A stretch of 64,000 nucleotides of DNA from Okapia johnstoni (taxonomy: Eukaryota > Chordata > Mammalia > Artiodactyla > Giraffidae), in NCBI GenBank assembly GCA_024291935.2, contig CM044317.1, forward strand, positions 62,920,730-62,984,729, read 5' to 3'. The number at the start of each line of letters is the position of its first letter. Positions within the stretch are counted from its first letter, which is position 1. The notes below the pieces were generated by a model. The model ran no database searches and was not told the origin of the DNA. It saw only the letters and a list, made by a program, of their open reading frames with translations. The translations under genes were made by a program, and so were the position numbers. This document shows positions 36,645-48,697 of this stretch, one piece after another.

Positions 36645-37482
36645 TGTTCATGGGGTTCTCAAGGCAAGAATACTGAAGTGGTTTGCCATTCCCTTCTCTA
36701 GTGGACCACATTTTGTCAGAACTCTCCACCATGGCCCGTGGCCCGTCTGTCTTGGGTGGCCCTACATGGCATGGCTCCTAGTTTCATTGAGTTAGACAAG
36801 GCTGTGATCCATGTGATCAAATTGGTTAGTTTTCTGTGATTGTGGTTTTCAGTCTGTCTGCCCTCTGATGGAGAAGGATAAGAGGCTTATGGAAGCTTCC
36901 TGATGGGAGACTGACTGAGGGGGAAACTGGGTCTTGTTCTGATGGGCGGGGCCATGCTCAGTAAATCTTTAAAACAATTTTCTGTTGATGGGTTGGGCTG
37001 TGTTCCTTCCCTGTTATTTACCTGGGGCCAAACTATGGTGGAGGTAATTCCAGTAGTCATGTATGGATGTGAAAGTTGGGCTATAAAGAAAGCTGAGTGC
37101 GGAAGAATTGATGCTTTTGAACTGTGGTGTTAGAGAAGACTCTTGAGACTGCAAGGAGATCCAGCCAGTCCATCCTAAGGGAGATCAGTCCTGAGTGTTC
37201 ATTGGAAGGACTGATGTTGAAGCTAAAACTCCAAAACTTTGGCCACCTGATGCGAAGGGCTGACTCATTTGAAAAGCCCCTGATGCTGGGAAAGATTGAG
37301 GGCAGGAGGAGAGGGGGACGACAGAGGATGAGATGGTTGGATGGCATCACCGACTCAATGGACGTGAGTTTGAGTAAACTCCCGGAGTTGGTGATAGACA
37401 GGGAGGCCTGGTGTGCTGCAGGCCATGGGGCTGCAAAGAGTCGAACATGACTGAGTGACTGAACTGAACTGAACTGACTTTA
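36645..37482 (+). mobile_element. Ruminant repeat unit joined to a BovB 3' end
   Basis: From 36645 to ~37045 is a unit with caaggcaagaatactgaagt, then ctgatggagaaggataagag and ggggccatgctcagtaaatc. I recall it as an abundant bovid interspersed repeat but cannot name it. At ~37046 (ggtaattccagtagtcatg) it passes into a BovB 3' portion ending in repeated gaactgaactgaactga. Confidence 0.75.
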
Positions 37483-37858
37483 TGTTTTTATCCTTAGTCA
37501 TTTTTTACCTATTCATAATGTAAATGTAGAACAATAGATAGCCCCTTATAAATGACTGTTATAAAGGTACTTAGAATTGGCTGGAGTTACAGACAAGGTG
37601 AGTTCCTTTAGCTCCTTATCTTATCTATGTCCTCAGGGATGTCAAATAAAAGTTTCATTTAGCAGTGTTTGCTTCTGATATATGGCACTAGCAAGTTCTT
37701 CATTCAGGTATAGGAGTCTGTGTCAAGAGACAGGCTCTGGTCGCATTGTTTTAGCGTATGTCTTCCAGCCCCAGACTGAAATTCTTCTAGGAGTGAGTTG
37801 AGAGAGATGAGCTGGGGGTAGCCTGGAGCCTGATTTGCCTCCTCTCTTAGTTACTTAG

Positions 37859-37963
37859 GGGGCTTCCCTCGTGGCTCAGATGCTAAAGAATCTGCCTGTG
37901 ATGCAGGAGACTGGGGTTTGATCCCTGGTTTGGGAAGATTCCCTGGAGAAGGGAATGGCTACC
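37859..37963 (+). mobile_element. 3'-truncated Bov-tA SINE
   Basis: The head and the first half (gggcttccctcgtggctcag to aagggaatggctacct) are present; the rest is missing. Confidence 0.8.
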
Positions 37964-38072
37964 TGAGTTATGTAGGCAGACTCCTCCCCCTCTCTGGATA
38001 TCAGTTTCGTCATTGGTAAAATAAGGAAATGGCAGGTAGCATTTGTTGAACGTTTTATACCAGGCACTGTTC

Positions 38073-38341
38073 CTGCTGCTGCTGCTGCTAAGTTGTTTCA
38101 GTCGTGTCCGACTGTGTGCGACCCCATAAATGGCAGCCCACCAGGCTCCTCTGTCCCTGGGATTCTCCAGGCAAGAATACTGGAGTGGGTTGCCATTTCC
38201 TTCTCCAATGCATGCATGCATACTAAGTCGCTTCATTCATGTCTGACTTGGTGCGACCACATGGACAGCAGCCCACCAGGCTCCTCTGTCCAAGGAATTC
38301 TCTAGGCAAGAATACTGGAGTGGGTTGCCATTTCCTTCTCC
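38073..38341 (-). mobile_element. Bov-A2-type SINE dimer, minus orientation
   Basis: Two successive copies of the tail-to-caccaggctcctctgtcc-to-ttccttctcc module are joined by a gcatgcatgcat linker. A (TGC)5-6 run at ~38073-38090 marks the left edge. Neither module has the tRNA-like head. Confidence 0.88.
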
Positions 38342-38494
38342 GACACTGTTCCTAGCACCTTACATAAAAAATCTGTTTAATCTTCACATACTCTCTCAAT
38401 CCCCTTCCCTTGCCAAAATGTCCTTGCTCTAGAATGTAAATGTCACAGGGTAGGGATTTCCACCTGTTTTGTTCACTTGCATACCTCTAGAACT

Positions 38495-38707
38495 GGGTTT
38501 CCCAGGTGGCACTAGTGATAAGGAACCCACCCGTTAATGCAAGAGACAGAGGGGTGTGGGATCCCTGGGTTGAGAAGATGCTTGGAGGAGGAATTAGCAA
38601 CCCACTCCACTATTCTTGCCTGGGGAATCCCATGAACAGAGGAGTCTGGTGGGCTACAGTCCACAGGATCACAGAGTCAGACATGACTGAAGCAACTTAG
38701 CACACGC
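38495..38707 (+). mobile_element. Bov-tA SINE
   Basis: Diverged but complete order from gggtttcccaggtggcacta to gtcagacatgactgaagcaa. Confidence 0.87.
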
Positions 38708-39010
38708 TCCACCCCCACATTTCAGTTTAATCATGACTTCTTCTGAGTACTGTCTGACTCTCCATCAAATTTCTTGCCCCTTTCATTATTTTTCATAAAA
38801 CCTAATGCACTGTGTTGCAACTGGGGAAAACAGATGGGCTCTTGCAAGTTAAGATGTTTATACAGCTTCTGTTTTGTCACAGTGTGACACATGCTCTGAT
38901 GCATGTTATGTAATTTTCCTCTGCCTTGCAGGAAAGACCACTACTCTCTGTTTTATAATTCTGCCTCCTCAAATGCCTGACCCATTTATAACTTGTTGTC
39001 TGACTTTCAG

Positions 39011-39142
39011 CATGCATTCAGGTATTTCCCTGGCTCATCACTGCAGTAACTGCAAGAGAATCCTCATCCTGAAGGAGCTCAGAAGAGATGAAAGAAGAAG
39101 CCTGAGGAACAAGCGCTGACAGAGAATAAAGGAAAATCTGAG
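39011..39142 (+). other. Exon-like non-coding segment
   Basis: An acceptor-like ttgttgtctgactttcag ends at 39010 (a second, ctgcag, ends at 39046). A strong donor, GAG then gtaagg, follows position 39142. The body is purine-rich with GAAGGAG and GATGAAAGAAGAAG motifs that resemble splicing enhancers. All frames close, so it would be an untranslated or lncRNA exon. Evidence is weak. Confidence 0.2.
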
Positions 39143-39535
39143 GTAAGGGTCCCCTTCAACTCTCTCTGTGAAAGAAAATCCTTTCTGTTTGAAATACCTT
39201 AGGAGCTGCTCGGGCCAAAGGTGGTGAAATCTTTTGGAAGTTACTGTGATCTTCATACATCTTTTGATCTTGTTGATAATATTTAAATGATGCCAGCATA
39301 GCACTGTTTGACCCTCTGCAAACTCACTGCCATGTACTTTCATGTAAGTGCTCTGGCAGTGTAGGTGTTTTTCTGGCTGATGCTGACGTGGCCAAATCAT
39401 GACTCATTATAGTCTCAATCTATCTCTCTCTTGCTTGGCCAAAGAAACTGTTACATTCTCCCTTTATTTGCCAAATGCAGAGCTATTGGGTGTTCCAGGA
39501 CATGAATTAAGATGAAGACTTCATGGAAGGAAAAG

Positions 39536-39568
39536 TTCAGTTCAGTTCAGTTGCTCAGTTGTGTCCGA
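39536..39568 (-). mobile_element. Solo BovB/Bov-tA 3' tail (~33 bp)
   Basis: Only the repeated CAGTT/C units and gctcagttgtgtccga are present, with no further element sequence on either side. Confidence 0.6.
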
Positions 39569-39569
39569 A

Positions 39570-41775
39570 GTAAATATATCTAAATCTAAATGGGGAAAAT
39601 AGTGTGTAAGAGCAAAATGCAGCAGAAAAATTACTAGAGAGGTGAAAAAATAAATATATTTTCCTAAGTCCTCTCCAGTGGAAAAAGGGAAACCCCAAAT
39701 AGAAATATAATCCTAAATAGACTGTTCAAAATGATTACATCAGGCAGTTAGATGTGATGATTCACATTTACTAAACTGTAGCCTTGGGATTCATGCTTGG
39801 TGTTATTTATATGATCTTCAAATATGTAGGCCTTCTATGTAGGCCTTACAACTCCAGGGAAAATAAATTGACAGGTTCTAAAGGGGATTACAGTGCAGAT
39901 AGTAAGAAGAGGACAGAACAGGGAAGAGTCAGGAAAAGGTGTCCTCAGCTGGTATAGTGCCATCCTTCTCCAGAACAGACCCTGTTCTCCTCAGTTACCT
40001 GGTTACCCAGCACATCACAGAGGGTAATATGTTGGCTCTAAGCTACTAAAAGGGGTGAGTCAAAGACTTAGGAGATTATCTCCTAGTAGAAAATTAAAAT
40101 ACATATTTCATGGGTTTCTCCTTTTCTTCCATCACAAGCTGAATGAAACAAGTAAGAAAGAGGAGGGTTAAGTTAAGGGACAGGGTTAGAATAAAATTTA
40201 AGCTTCCAAATGTGATCTGGAGAGCTTATAACTGACCCTGAATAATCTAGTATGATGTTGGGGTTCCAGGAAATTGAGCAATTGAGGATGTAGCAATTGC
40301 TACAGGATTTTAGGATGATAGAAATTTTATACGCATCATCAGAATCTTGGACAGATGATTTTCTGGAAGAAACATAACTGGTGTCCAAGGGATAGAAATC
40401 ATTGGATTACAGGGTATTTAGAGTTTAGAACTTTGAAGCATTCTCAGAATACTTGACTCTAGAATGCTCTTAGTAAGTAGTTCTATTATCGAAGGGCCCA
40501 TTATTGGTGTATGCTTCCAATCTCACTGGCCGTTTTATATATTTTTTAGAAAATGCCTTATTGGGTATTTTATCTGCCTAATTTTGAGGGTAGTTGAAAC
40601 CATTATGTGTGCTACTAAGAAATTATGTTCATACACAGGAAGCTTAAAGACATCACTGCTGAAGTCTGACTCTTGATTGGCTTTTTCACTACACTTTACA
40701 AGTTCATGTCTGTTCCTCCTCTGCAGAGGCCAGAACAGTACATTAAAGCTGAAAGTACAGCTTGTCATCCGAGTTCAGATTCTTTCCTGCTTCCCTGTGG
40801 AGGAGTCAAGAATACAAACATCCTCAATTGCTGCAGGAGAAGGGAACATTAGTCCATTAGCAGAACCAAACAGGAAGCACCAACGGGCATTTCTGCTATT
40901 TATTTTCTGACTATTAAGAAATATGTAGTTTAGTTCTTTGAACAAAATTTGTCAGCAAAGCATAGAACGTGTAAAAGGTGTAGTCATTTTGGTTAAACTC
41001 TGACTGCAAAATGATTTAGTGCTGTTTTTCCAGTCATTTTACTTGCTACAACTTATGCAATACTACATTCTTCAGATGTTGGAATTTTACCGTATCTTAT
41101 TTTTTTCTTTTTTTAAACTGTGAATCAGCAACTTACCATTTGCTATAGCCTATTGAGAGTCACATTATAATTCTCAAGTCTTTAAATTTCCCAGGCATTT
41201 CCTCTTTAGATCAAAAAAAATGTGCATATATTGAGCAGAATGATTTTCCCTCCCTTCAGTTTGTAATAGGGTGCTAAAAAGGAAGATAAGGCAGGAAATA
41301 CCTCAAATAGTACTTCAGAGGTTTGTTTGCCTTGCCAAAATTTTTAATCTTACTTTATCAGTTGGTTATCTACCCCTGTTACATCAGAGTAATTCTGCTT
41401 CTCTACTGTCAGTGACAGCAGATAAGAAATTGAGGCAGTGTAATGATTTCAACAAGTTTAATGAAGGAGCAAAAGGAAGTATAATTGTATATTTATTAAT
41501 ATTTCTAGAAATAACACATCATTTTATTATTCTCATAATTACTTGGAATCACTTAATTCTAAAAGATATGTGGCCTACTGGGGTTAAAATGAAATAAATG
41601 TTCCTGGTCATTTCCCTCATTATTTTTTATCATTCAGCCTGTGGTGTACCAGGGATGGGATGGTGCAAATGGCCCACCCCTGATATAGGCAATAAGGGAC
41701 TGCTTTGTGTGTAGAAAATTTTAAAGAGATAAAACAAAATGACAACAAAAAGCCAGTCTACCTTTTATTATCACT
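39570..41775. other. No gene or recognised repeat
   Basis: AT-rich non-coding interval. The 108-residue plus-strand frame at 41271-41597 has no recognisable motif and a hydrophobic, low-information composition; I do not call it. Confidence 0.4.
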
Positions 41776-41779
41776 GTGT

Positions 41780-41998
41780 TATGTGCTAAGTCACTTCAGT
41801 TGTGTCCAACTCTTTGCAACCCAGTGGACTGTGGTCCACCAGGCCATTATGTCCAGGGGATTCTCAAGGCAAGAATACTGGAGTGGGTTGCCATGCCCTG
41901 CTCCAGGATATCTTCCCAACCCAGGGACTGAACCAAAATCTGTTAAGTCTTCCGCATTATCAGGCAGCTTCTTTACGACTATTGCCACCTGAAGCCCT
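41780..41998 (-). mobile_element. Bov-tA SINE, minus orientation
   Basis: Tail complement tgtgctaagtcacttcagtt to the eroded head near gccacctgaagcccttt. Confidence 0.88.
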
Positions 41999-42615
41999 TT
42001 ATTATCACTATGCACTGACAATTCTAAGCAATGCCAAAGGTACTACCCCCCCTCTAAAAAAAATTTTTTTTGTAGGTCTAAGTTCTAAACAACATTTGCC
42101 ATTACTGAAATTTAGTATAATTATAAGCTGAAAATTATCTTTTTTTGTGGTTACTTGCTCTTTAACAAACATTGTAGTCTACATGAAAATAAAACTAACT
42201 CCTCTGGACATGTACTCAGCTACATATGTTTATTTTAAGAATAAGCAGCCAAGTTCGTTTTTTCGATTTCATAATTGCTGTGCTATAATTGTTTATTTTG
42301 AATCTATGTTTAAACACAGGATTACATAGTACCAAAGAGGTTAGAGATATGAACTGAGCCTGAAGCACATTCAAAAAATTTGTTACCACTATATGCTTTG
42401 AAGAATTTTACTGAGTATACCATACATTTACGATGAATTTTCTGGTGAAGGTATTTTAGTGGAAATTTTTTAACTGAAGAAATGTTTTAAAGCACTAGAG
42501 CTGATCCCAAAGAGCAAAGATATGGGCAGTATTGCAATTTCTAGAATTTACTATGAAATGGGATTTTTATGAATCTCTGATAAACTTATCTTTAAAGCTT
42601 TCCTAGCTACTCATG

Positions 42616-42697
42616 TATCTATTATGAGCAAGAAGCATTTGAAATTAAAATAGATACATGTCCTTCATTCAACTATGAGTGAGGCCATACCAATTTT
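42616..42697. repeat. Left copy of an 82-bp target-site duplication
   Basis: Immediately abuts the BovB 3' tail. It matches 45202-45283 at 80 of 82 positions; the differences are G/A and A/G transitions. Confidence 0.92.
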
Positions 42698-42820
42698 CAG
42701 TTCAGTTCAGTTCAGTCGCTCAGTCGTGTCCGACTCATTGCGACCCCATGCATTGCAGCATGCCAGGCCTCTCTGTCCATCACCAACTCCCGGAGTTTAC
42801 CCAAACCCATGTCCATCGAG

Positions 42821-43948
42821 TCAGTGATGCCATCCAACCATCTCATCCTCTGCCGTCCCCTTCTCCTCCTGCCCCTCAATCCTACCCAGCATTAGGGTCT
42901 TTTCCAATGAGTCAACTCTTCGCATGAGGTGGCCAAAGTATTGGAGTTTCAGCTTCAACATCAGACCTTCCAATGAACACCCAGGATTGATCTTTAGGAT
43001 GGATTGATTGGATCTCCTTGCAGTCCAAGGGACTCTCAAGAGTCTTCTCCAACACCACAGTTCAAAAGCATCAATTCTGCAGCACTCAGTTTTCTTTACC
43101 ATCCAACTCTCACATCCATACATGACCACTGGAAAAACCATAGCCTTGACTAGACGGACTTTTGTTGGCAAAGTAATGTCTCTGCTTTTAAATATGCTAT
43201 CTAGGTTGGCCATAACCTTCCTTCCAAGGAGTAAGCGTCTTTTAATTTCATGGCTGCAATCACCATCAGCAGTGATTTTGGAGCCCCCAAAAATAAAGTC
43301 TGACACTGTTTCCACTGTTTCCCCATCTATTTCCCATGAAGTGATGGGACCAGATGCCATGATCTTAGTTTTCTGAACGTTGAGCTTTAAGCCAACTTTT
43401 TCCCTCTCCTCTTTCACTTTCATCAAGAGGCTCTTTAGTTTTTCTTCACTTTCTGCCATAAGGGTGGTGTCATCTACATATCTGAGGTTATTGATTTTTC
43501 TCCCAGAAATCTTGATTCCAGCTTGTGCTTCTTCCAGCCCAGTGTTTCTCATGATGTACTCTGCATATAAGTTAAATAAGCAGGGTGACAATATATAGCC
43601 TTGACATACTCCTTTTCCTATTTGGAACCAGTCTGTTGTGCCATGTCCAGTTCTAACTGTTGCTTCCTGACCTGCATACAGGTTTCTCAAGAGACAGGTC
43701 AGAAGGTCTGGTATTCCCATCTCTTTCAGAATTTTCCACAGTTTGTTGTGATCCACACAGTCAAAGGCTTTGGCATAGTCAATAAAGCAGAAATAGATGT
43801 TTTTCGGGAACTCGCTTGCTTTTTTGATGATCCAGCGGATATTGGCAATTTGATCTCTGGTTCCTTTGCCTTTTCTAAAACCAGCTTGAAAATCTGGAAG
43901 TTCACGGTTCATGTATTGCTGAAGCCTGGCTTGGAGAATTTTGAGCAT
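42821..43948 (-). pseudogene. BovB reverse transcriptase, 375-codon remnant
   Basis: RT palm blocks in order: DFQAGFRKGKGTRDQIANI near the start, FCFIDYAKAFDCVDH (the first catalytic Asp region), [19 protein letters not shown], and the catalytic box reading YVDD where the other copy here has YADD. The C-terminal module ends in a frameshift near 42860, visible as a switch from the expected GRRRRG-type sequence. Upstream coding lies in separate frames. Inactive. Confidence 0.92.
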
Positions 43949-43955
43949 TACTTTA

Positions 43956-45013
43956 CTAGCATGTGAGATGAGTGCAATTGTGCGGTAGTTTGAGCATTCT
44001 TTGGCATTGCCTTTCTTTGGGATTGGAACGAAAACTGACCTTTTTTTGTGGCCACTGCTGAGTTTTCCAAATTTGCTGGCATATTGAGTGCAGCACTTTC
44101 ACAGCGTCATCTTTTAGGATTTGAAATAGCTCAACTGGAATTCCATCACCTCCACTAGCTTTGTTTGTAGTGATGCTTTCTAAGGCCCACTTGACTTCAC
44201 ATGCCAGGATGTCTGGCTCCAGGTGAGTGATCACACCATCGTGATTATCTGGGTCGTGAAGATCTTTTTTGTACAGTTCTTCTGTGTATTCTTGCCACCT
44301 CTTCTTAATATCTTCTGCTTCTGTTAGGTCCATACCATTTCTGTCCTTTATCGAGCCTATCTTTGCATGAAATGTTCCTTTGGTATCTCTAATTTTCTTG
44401 AAGAGATCTCTAGTCTTTCCCAATCTGTTGTTTTCCTCTATTTCTTTGCATTGATCTCTGAGGAAGGCTTTCTTATCTCTCCTTGCTATTCTTTGGAACT
44501 CTGCATTCAGATGGGAATATCTTTCCTTTTCTCCTTTGCTTTTTGCTTCTCTTCTCTTCCCAGCTATCTGTAAGGCCTCCTCAGACAGCCATTTTGCTTT
44601 TTTGCATTTCTTTTCCATGAGATTGTCTTGACCCCTGTCTCCTGTACAATGTCACGAACCTCTGTCCATAGTTCATCAGGCACTCTGTCTATCAGATCTA
44701 GTCCCTTAAACCTATTTGTCACTTCTACTGTATACTCATAAAGGATTTGATCTAGGTCATACCTGAATGGACTAGTGGTTTTCCCTACTTTCTTCAATTT
44801 AAGTCTGAATTTGGCAATAAGCAGTTCATGATCTGAGCCACAGTCAGCTCCCAGTCTTGTTTTTGCTGACTGTATAGAGCTTCTCCATCTTTGGCTGCAA
44901 AGAATATAATCAATCTGATTCGATGTTGACCATCTGGTGATGTCCACCTGTAGAGTCTTCTCTTGTGTTGTTGGAAGAGGGTGTTTGCTATGACCAGTGC
45001 GTTCTCTTGGCAA
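43956..45013 (-). pseudogene. BovB endonuclease-RT linker remnants
   Basis: Two overlapping frames (220 and 149 codons) encode the region upstream of the palm: SNQIDYILCSQRWRSSIQSA and GSDHELLIAKFRLKLKKVGK from the end of the endonuclease, then YSHLNAEFQRIARRDKKAFL and GGDGIPVELFQILKDDAVKV leading to the RT. Frameshifts separate them from each other and from the RT block. Confidence 0.88.
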
Positions 45014-45201
45014 AACTCTATTAGCCCTTGCCCTGCTTCATTCTATACTCCAAGGCCAAATTTGCCTGTTACGCCAGGTGTTTCCTGACTTCCTACTTTT
45101 GCATTCCAGTCCCCTATAATGAAAAGGACATCTTTTTTGGGTGTTAGTTCTAGAAGGTCTTGTAGGTGTTTATTAGTTCTAGAAGGTCTTGTAGGTCTTC
45201 A

Positions 45202-45283
45202 TATCTATTATGAACAAGAAGCATTTGAAGTTAAAATAGATACATGTCCTTCATTCAACTATGAGTGAGGCCATACCAATTTT
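45202..45283. repeat. Right copy of an 82-bp target-site duplication
   Basis: Follows the truncated 5' end of the BovB and pairs with 42616-42697. Confidence 0.92.
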
Positions 45284-45862
45284 ATTGACCATGAATATGT
45301 AAAGATCAGTTTGACAAAGTCATTGACAAATTTGCAGAAGTGAAGGCTCAAAGTCAGAAACTGCAGTGGGATTATTCATTGCCATGGGGACCAATATGTA
45401 AATATTTTTCTCCATTTTCAAAAAATACATCAATGTACTTAAAAATACTAAAATTTTACTGTTTTGGATTTATTAATTTTTTACTAGCACTATTATTTAT
45501 ACGTTTCTTTTCTGGACATGATAACTGTTGTTTTTTTTATTTCATAATTACTGAAAATATTTTTGTTATATTAGGGGAGAGGTGTTGAAAATGGTTCCTT
45601 TCAGGTGTCAAATACTTTAATTAGGTGTGCCACTACATTCATCTTTTCATTTTAACTCAAAAGAATATAACATGTTCCTCGTCTTTTTAGTACCACAACT
45701 TTGTTTTTAAAAATTATGTCAAAAAGAAGTTCATTTTAATAAAGCAAACTTTTAATCAGAAATGGAACTACCCTTAAATGCACTTCTCATGCACCATAAA
45801 TTTTGGTAATAATTACATTTCTAATAAATGTATGCTTCATATCTTAACTATTTTGTATAAAC

Positions 45863-46226
45863 TTCAGTTCAGTTGCTCAGTTGTGTCTGACTCTTTGTGA
45901 CCCTGTGGACTGCAGCACACCAGGCTTCCCTATCCATTACCAACCCCCAGAACCTATACAAACTCATGTCCATCAAGTCGGCGATGTCACCCAACCATCT
46001 AATCCTCTGTCGTCCCCTTCTCTTCCTGCCTTCAATCTTTCCCGGCATCGGGTCTTTTCCAGTGAGTCAGTTCTTTACATCAGGTAGCCAAAGTATTGGA
46101 GTTTCAGCTTCAGCATCAGTCCTTTCAATGAATATTCAGGGTTGATTTCCTTTAGGATTGACTGGTTGAATCTCCTTGCAGTCCAAGGGACTCTCAAGAG
46201 TCTTCTCCAACACCACAGTTAAAAAG
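45863..46226 (-). mobile_element. BovB 3'-end fragment, minus orientation
   Basis: Tail complement cttcagttcagttgctcagt through ggagtttcagcttcagcatc to the truncated edge at caacaccacagttaaaaag. Confidence 0.88.
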
Positions 46227-46611
46227 CCTTAGTAGAATGAAAAAAGATACAAAAAAATATAGCCTGTTGAAATTTGACATGAAGAAATAGAAATTATGCA
46301 TATTTCATAACAACTGAAAGAAGCTGAATCCTTAATTTAAAACTCTCCAGTATGGGTCCATAATTTCACTATTTAATTCTAGCAAATGTTTAATGAGTAA
46401 ACATCTTTATGCTTTTCAAGAAAACAGAAAAAAAAATTAGGAAACACTCTCCAATTTAATTCATGAGGCTGGCATAACCCTGAAAACATGAACATGAAAT
46501 TATGAAGAAAAAATTGATTTATTTCAAAGGTGCATCTCTTTCTGGACTCTGATTTGTGCCACTGATCTTTGTTTATTCTCACCCCAATACTACACTATCT
46601 TAATTATTGCC

Positions 46612-46704
46612 CTCCTCCAGAGGATCTTCCCAACCCAGGGATTGAACCCAGGTCTTCTGCATTGCTGGCAAATTCTTTACCAGCTGAGCCACCAGGGAAG
46701 TCCT
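46612..46704 (-). mobile_element. Bov-tA head fragment, minus orientation
   Basis: Only the tRNA-derived half (aggatcttcccaacccaggg to agccaccagggaagtcct) is present; the 3' tail is absent. Confidence 0.75.
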
Positions 46705-46859
46705 CTTAATTGTTACAGACAGACAATAAGTATTGTTGACAATAAGTATTAACACTTAGTAGAACAAATCCTCCTCCTTTTACCCTCCTATTCAAAGAAT
46801 GTCATGAACATATACATCAAAATTCTTCATTTCAGCTAACCAAATAACATGTATAAACA

Positions 46860-47676
46860 ATAATATGTCACAAATAAGATGTGTTAGTTGTAATTATGTA
46901 ATGTTAGTTTAACATTAGAAAACTAATCAGTAGAATTTACCACATTAAAAGAATTTTAAAAATCATATGATCATCTTAATAGAAAAGCAGCTGATTAAAA
47001 CCATCTTTTGGCAAACTAAGAATAGAAGCAAATTCCTTTAATAGAGGAAATCTACAAAACACCAATAGGCAGACACGATGGAAATACTGAAAGCTTTTCT
47101 TCTTAGATCAGGAATAAGACAAGTATGAGAATTATCACCACTTCTGGTCAGCCTTATATGATAGTCCTAATCAGTGTAGAAGGAAAGAAAAAGAATTCAA
47201 AGAAACAAAACTGCTATTATTTGTTATGATTGTGTGCATAGAAAATCCCAAAGATTCTACCAATAGATATAGAATTAAATGAATTTAACAAGATTATCTT
47301 TGTGAAACTCATTTAATTCTGATATCTACCTGTAGATTTTTAAAATTGCAGGACTATGACAAGTAGCAATAGAAAATAGAACTGAAAAATTTATAATAGT
47401 ATCAAAAAATATTTAAAATCTAGGAATAGATATTGAAAAGTTGTGGGGCAAAAGCATAAAACATTCCTGAGAGACATAAAAAACAAATTAATGCAGGCTT
47501 ATGTCACATTCACATATTGAAAGACCCAGAATTTTACATTCTAATTTTTCTGAAACTGAGCTTTAGTTTCAATGAAATTCCAATAAAAATCCAAGTAGGT
47601 TTATATGTGCACTTAAGTGTGTGTATGTGTATATGAGAGGGAGAAAGAGAAAGGAACTTAAAATTTTTCTAAATAA

Positions 47677-47724
<48 letters not shown>

Positions 47725-48420
47725 ATTGAAAGGAGCATGTACAGGTAAGATACTCTTCAAATAGGATATAAGTAGGAGGATTTTTTCTACTAGATATTAA
47801 TACTTATTGTATGTCTATAGTAATTAAGATAGTTTAATATCAGGGTGAGAATAGACAAAAAGGTCAGTGGCACAAATCAGAATACAAAAAGAGATGAATC
47901 TTTGCAATAAATCACTTGTCTCTATATTCAACTGGAAATAAAAGTACCAATAAAAGGAAAAGACTGATAATTGAACCATGCTAAAATTAAGAACCTCTGT
48001 TTATCACGTCACTTTTAATTACCTGTAGTCAAGTTTCAGGGTAGAGGAATATATTACATATGTGAGTCTTAGATCTAGCATTCATATAAAGAACATGTGC
48101 AAATCAATATTTAAGACAACCCAATGAAAAAGAAGCAAGAGACCAGAATAGGAATTTCACAAAAATAGGATACCACAATTGCCAACAACTGTAAGAAAAG
48201 GTCTTTAATTTCTTTAGTAGTCAGGCAAATGCATATTAAATTAATTAAATGCAAATTAAAACCACAGTGATATACTACTAGAATTCCTCTAGAAAAGCTA
48301 AAATTACTGACAATCTTAAGTATGGGTAAGGTTGTGGAGCAGCAAGAATCCTTATTCACTGTTAAAATTTTTAAATGTGATAAATTATCCATAAAAAGAG
48401 AATGGAATTAGCATGTATTT
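46860..48420 (+). mobile_element. Old L1 (L1M-type) ORF2 remnant
   Basis: Plus-strand sequence such as accacattaaaagaatttta, atgatcatcttaatagaaaa and agaaaatcccaaagattcta follows L1 ORF2 order. It ends near ggttgtggagcagcaagaat. Stops and indels are pervasive. Confidence 0.65.
47680..47720. repeat. (TA)n microsatellite
   Basis: About 20 uninterrupted TA units inside the old L1. Confidence 0.95.
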
Positions 48421-48429
48421 ATATTATTC

Positions 48430-48625
48430 ATACATTCAGGTGGCAAGCACTGACTTTTGTTGTGTCTCAACTGCCTTTCAGGATACGTATAGTATCTAGT
48501 TTGCAAATAGGAAAAATGAGGCTCAAGAAACCAAAGATCTTTAGTGTAAGTTTACTAAGGGGAAGAGCCAGCATCTAAACCAAGTCTTTCCAACTCTCAA
48601 CTCCATATTCTTTTCACTAAGACAA
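48430..48625 (+). mobile_element. MIR fragment
   Basis: Contains ggaaaaatgaggctcaagaa and ccaactctcaactccatatt in MIR order. Confidence 0.5.
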
Positions 48626-48697
48626 TGCAGTTTAGAACATAATTATGATCTGTGAAAGAAGTTCAGCTCTTTGCTATGTTGATCTCTATCCTAGTTA

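Larger units (their letters stand above)
42698..45201 (-). mobile_element. BovB LINE, 5'-truncated, ~2.5 kb, minus orientation
   Basis: The largest BovB here, from the cagttcagttcagtcgct tail through RT and linker to a truncated 5' end. Coding sequence is split by frameshifts into blocks at 42821-43948, 43956-44618 and 44564-45013. It is flanked by the 82-bp duplication. A 24-bp segment is duplicated in tandem at its 5' end (45144-45167 and 45173-45196). Confidence 0.95.

Noticed and set aside
38073..38341. Two tandem tail-like modules considered as a possible CRISPR-like or satellite array
   Set aside because: They form a Bov-A2-type SINE dimer; only two units are present and this is eukaryotic DNA.
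41271..41597. 108-residue plus-strand frame
   Set aside because: No motif, hydrophobic and AT-driven, and no promoter or splice support.
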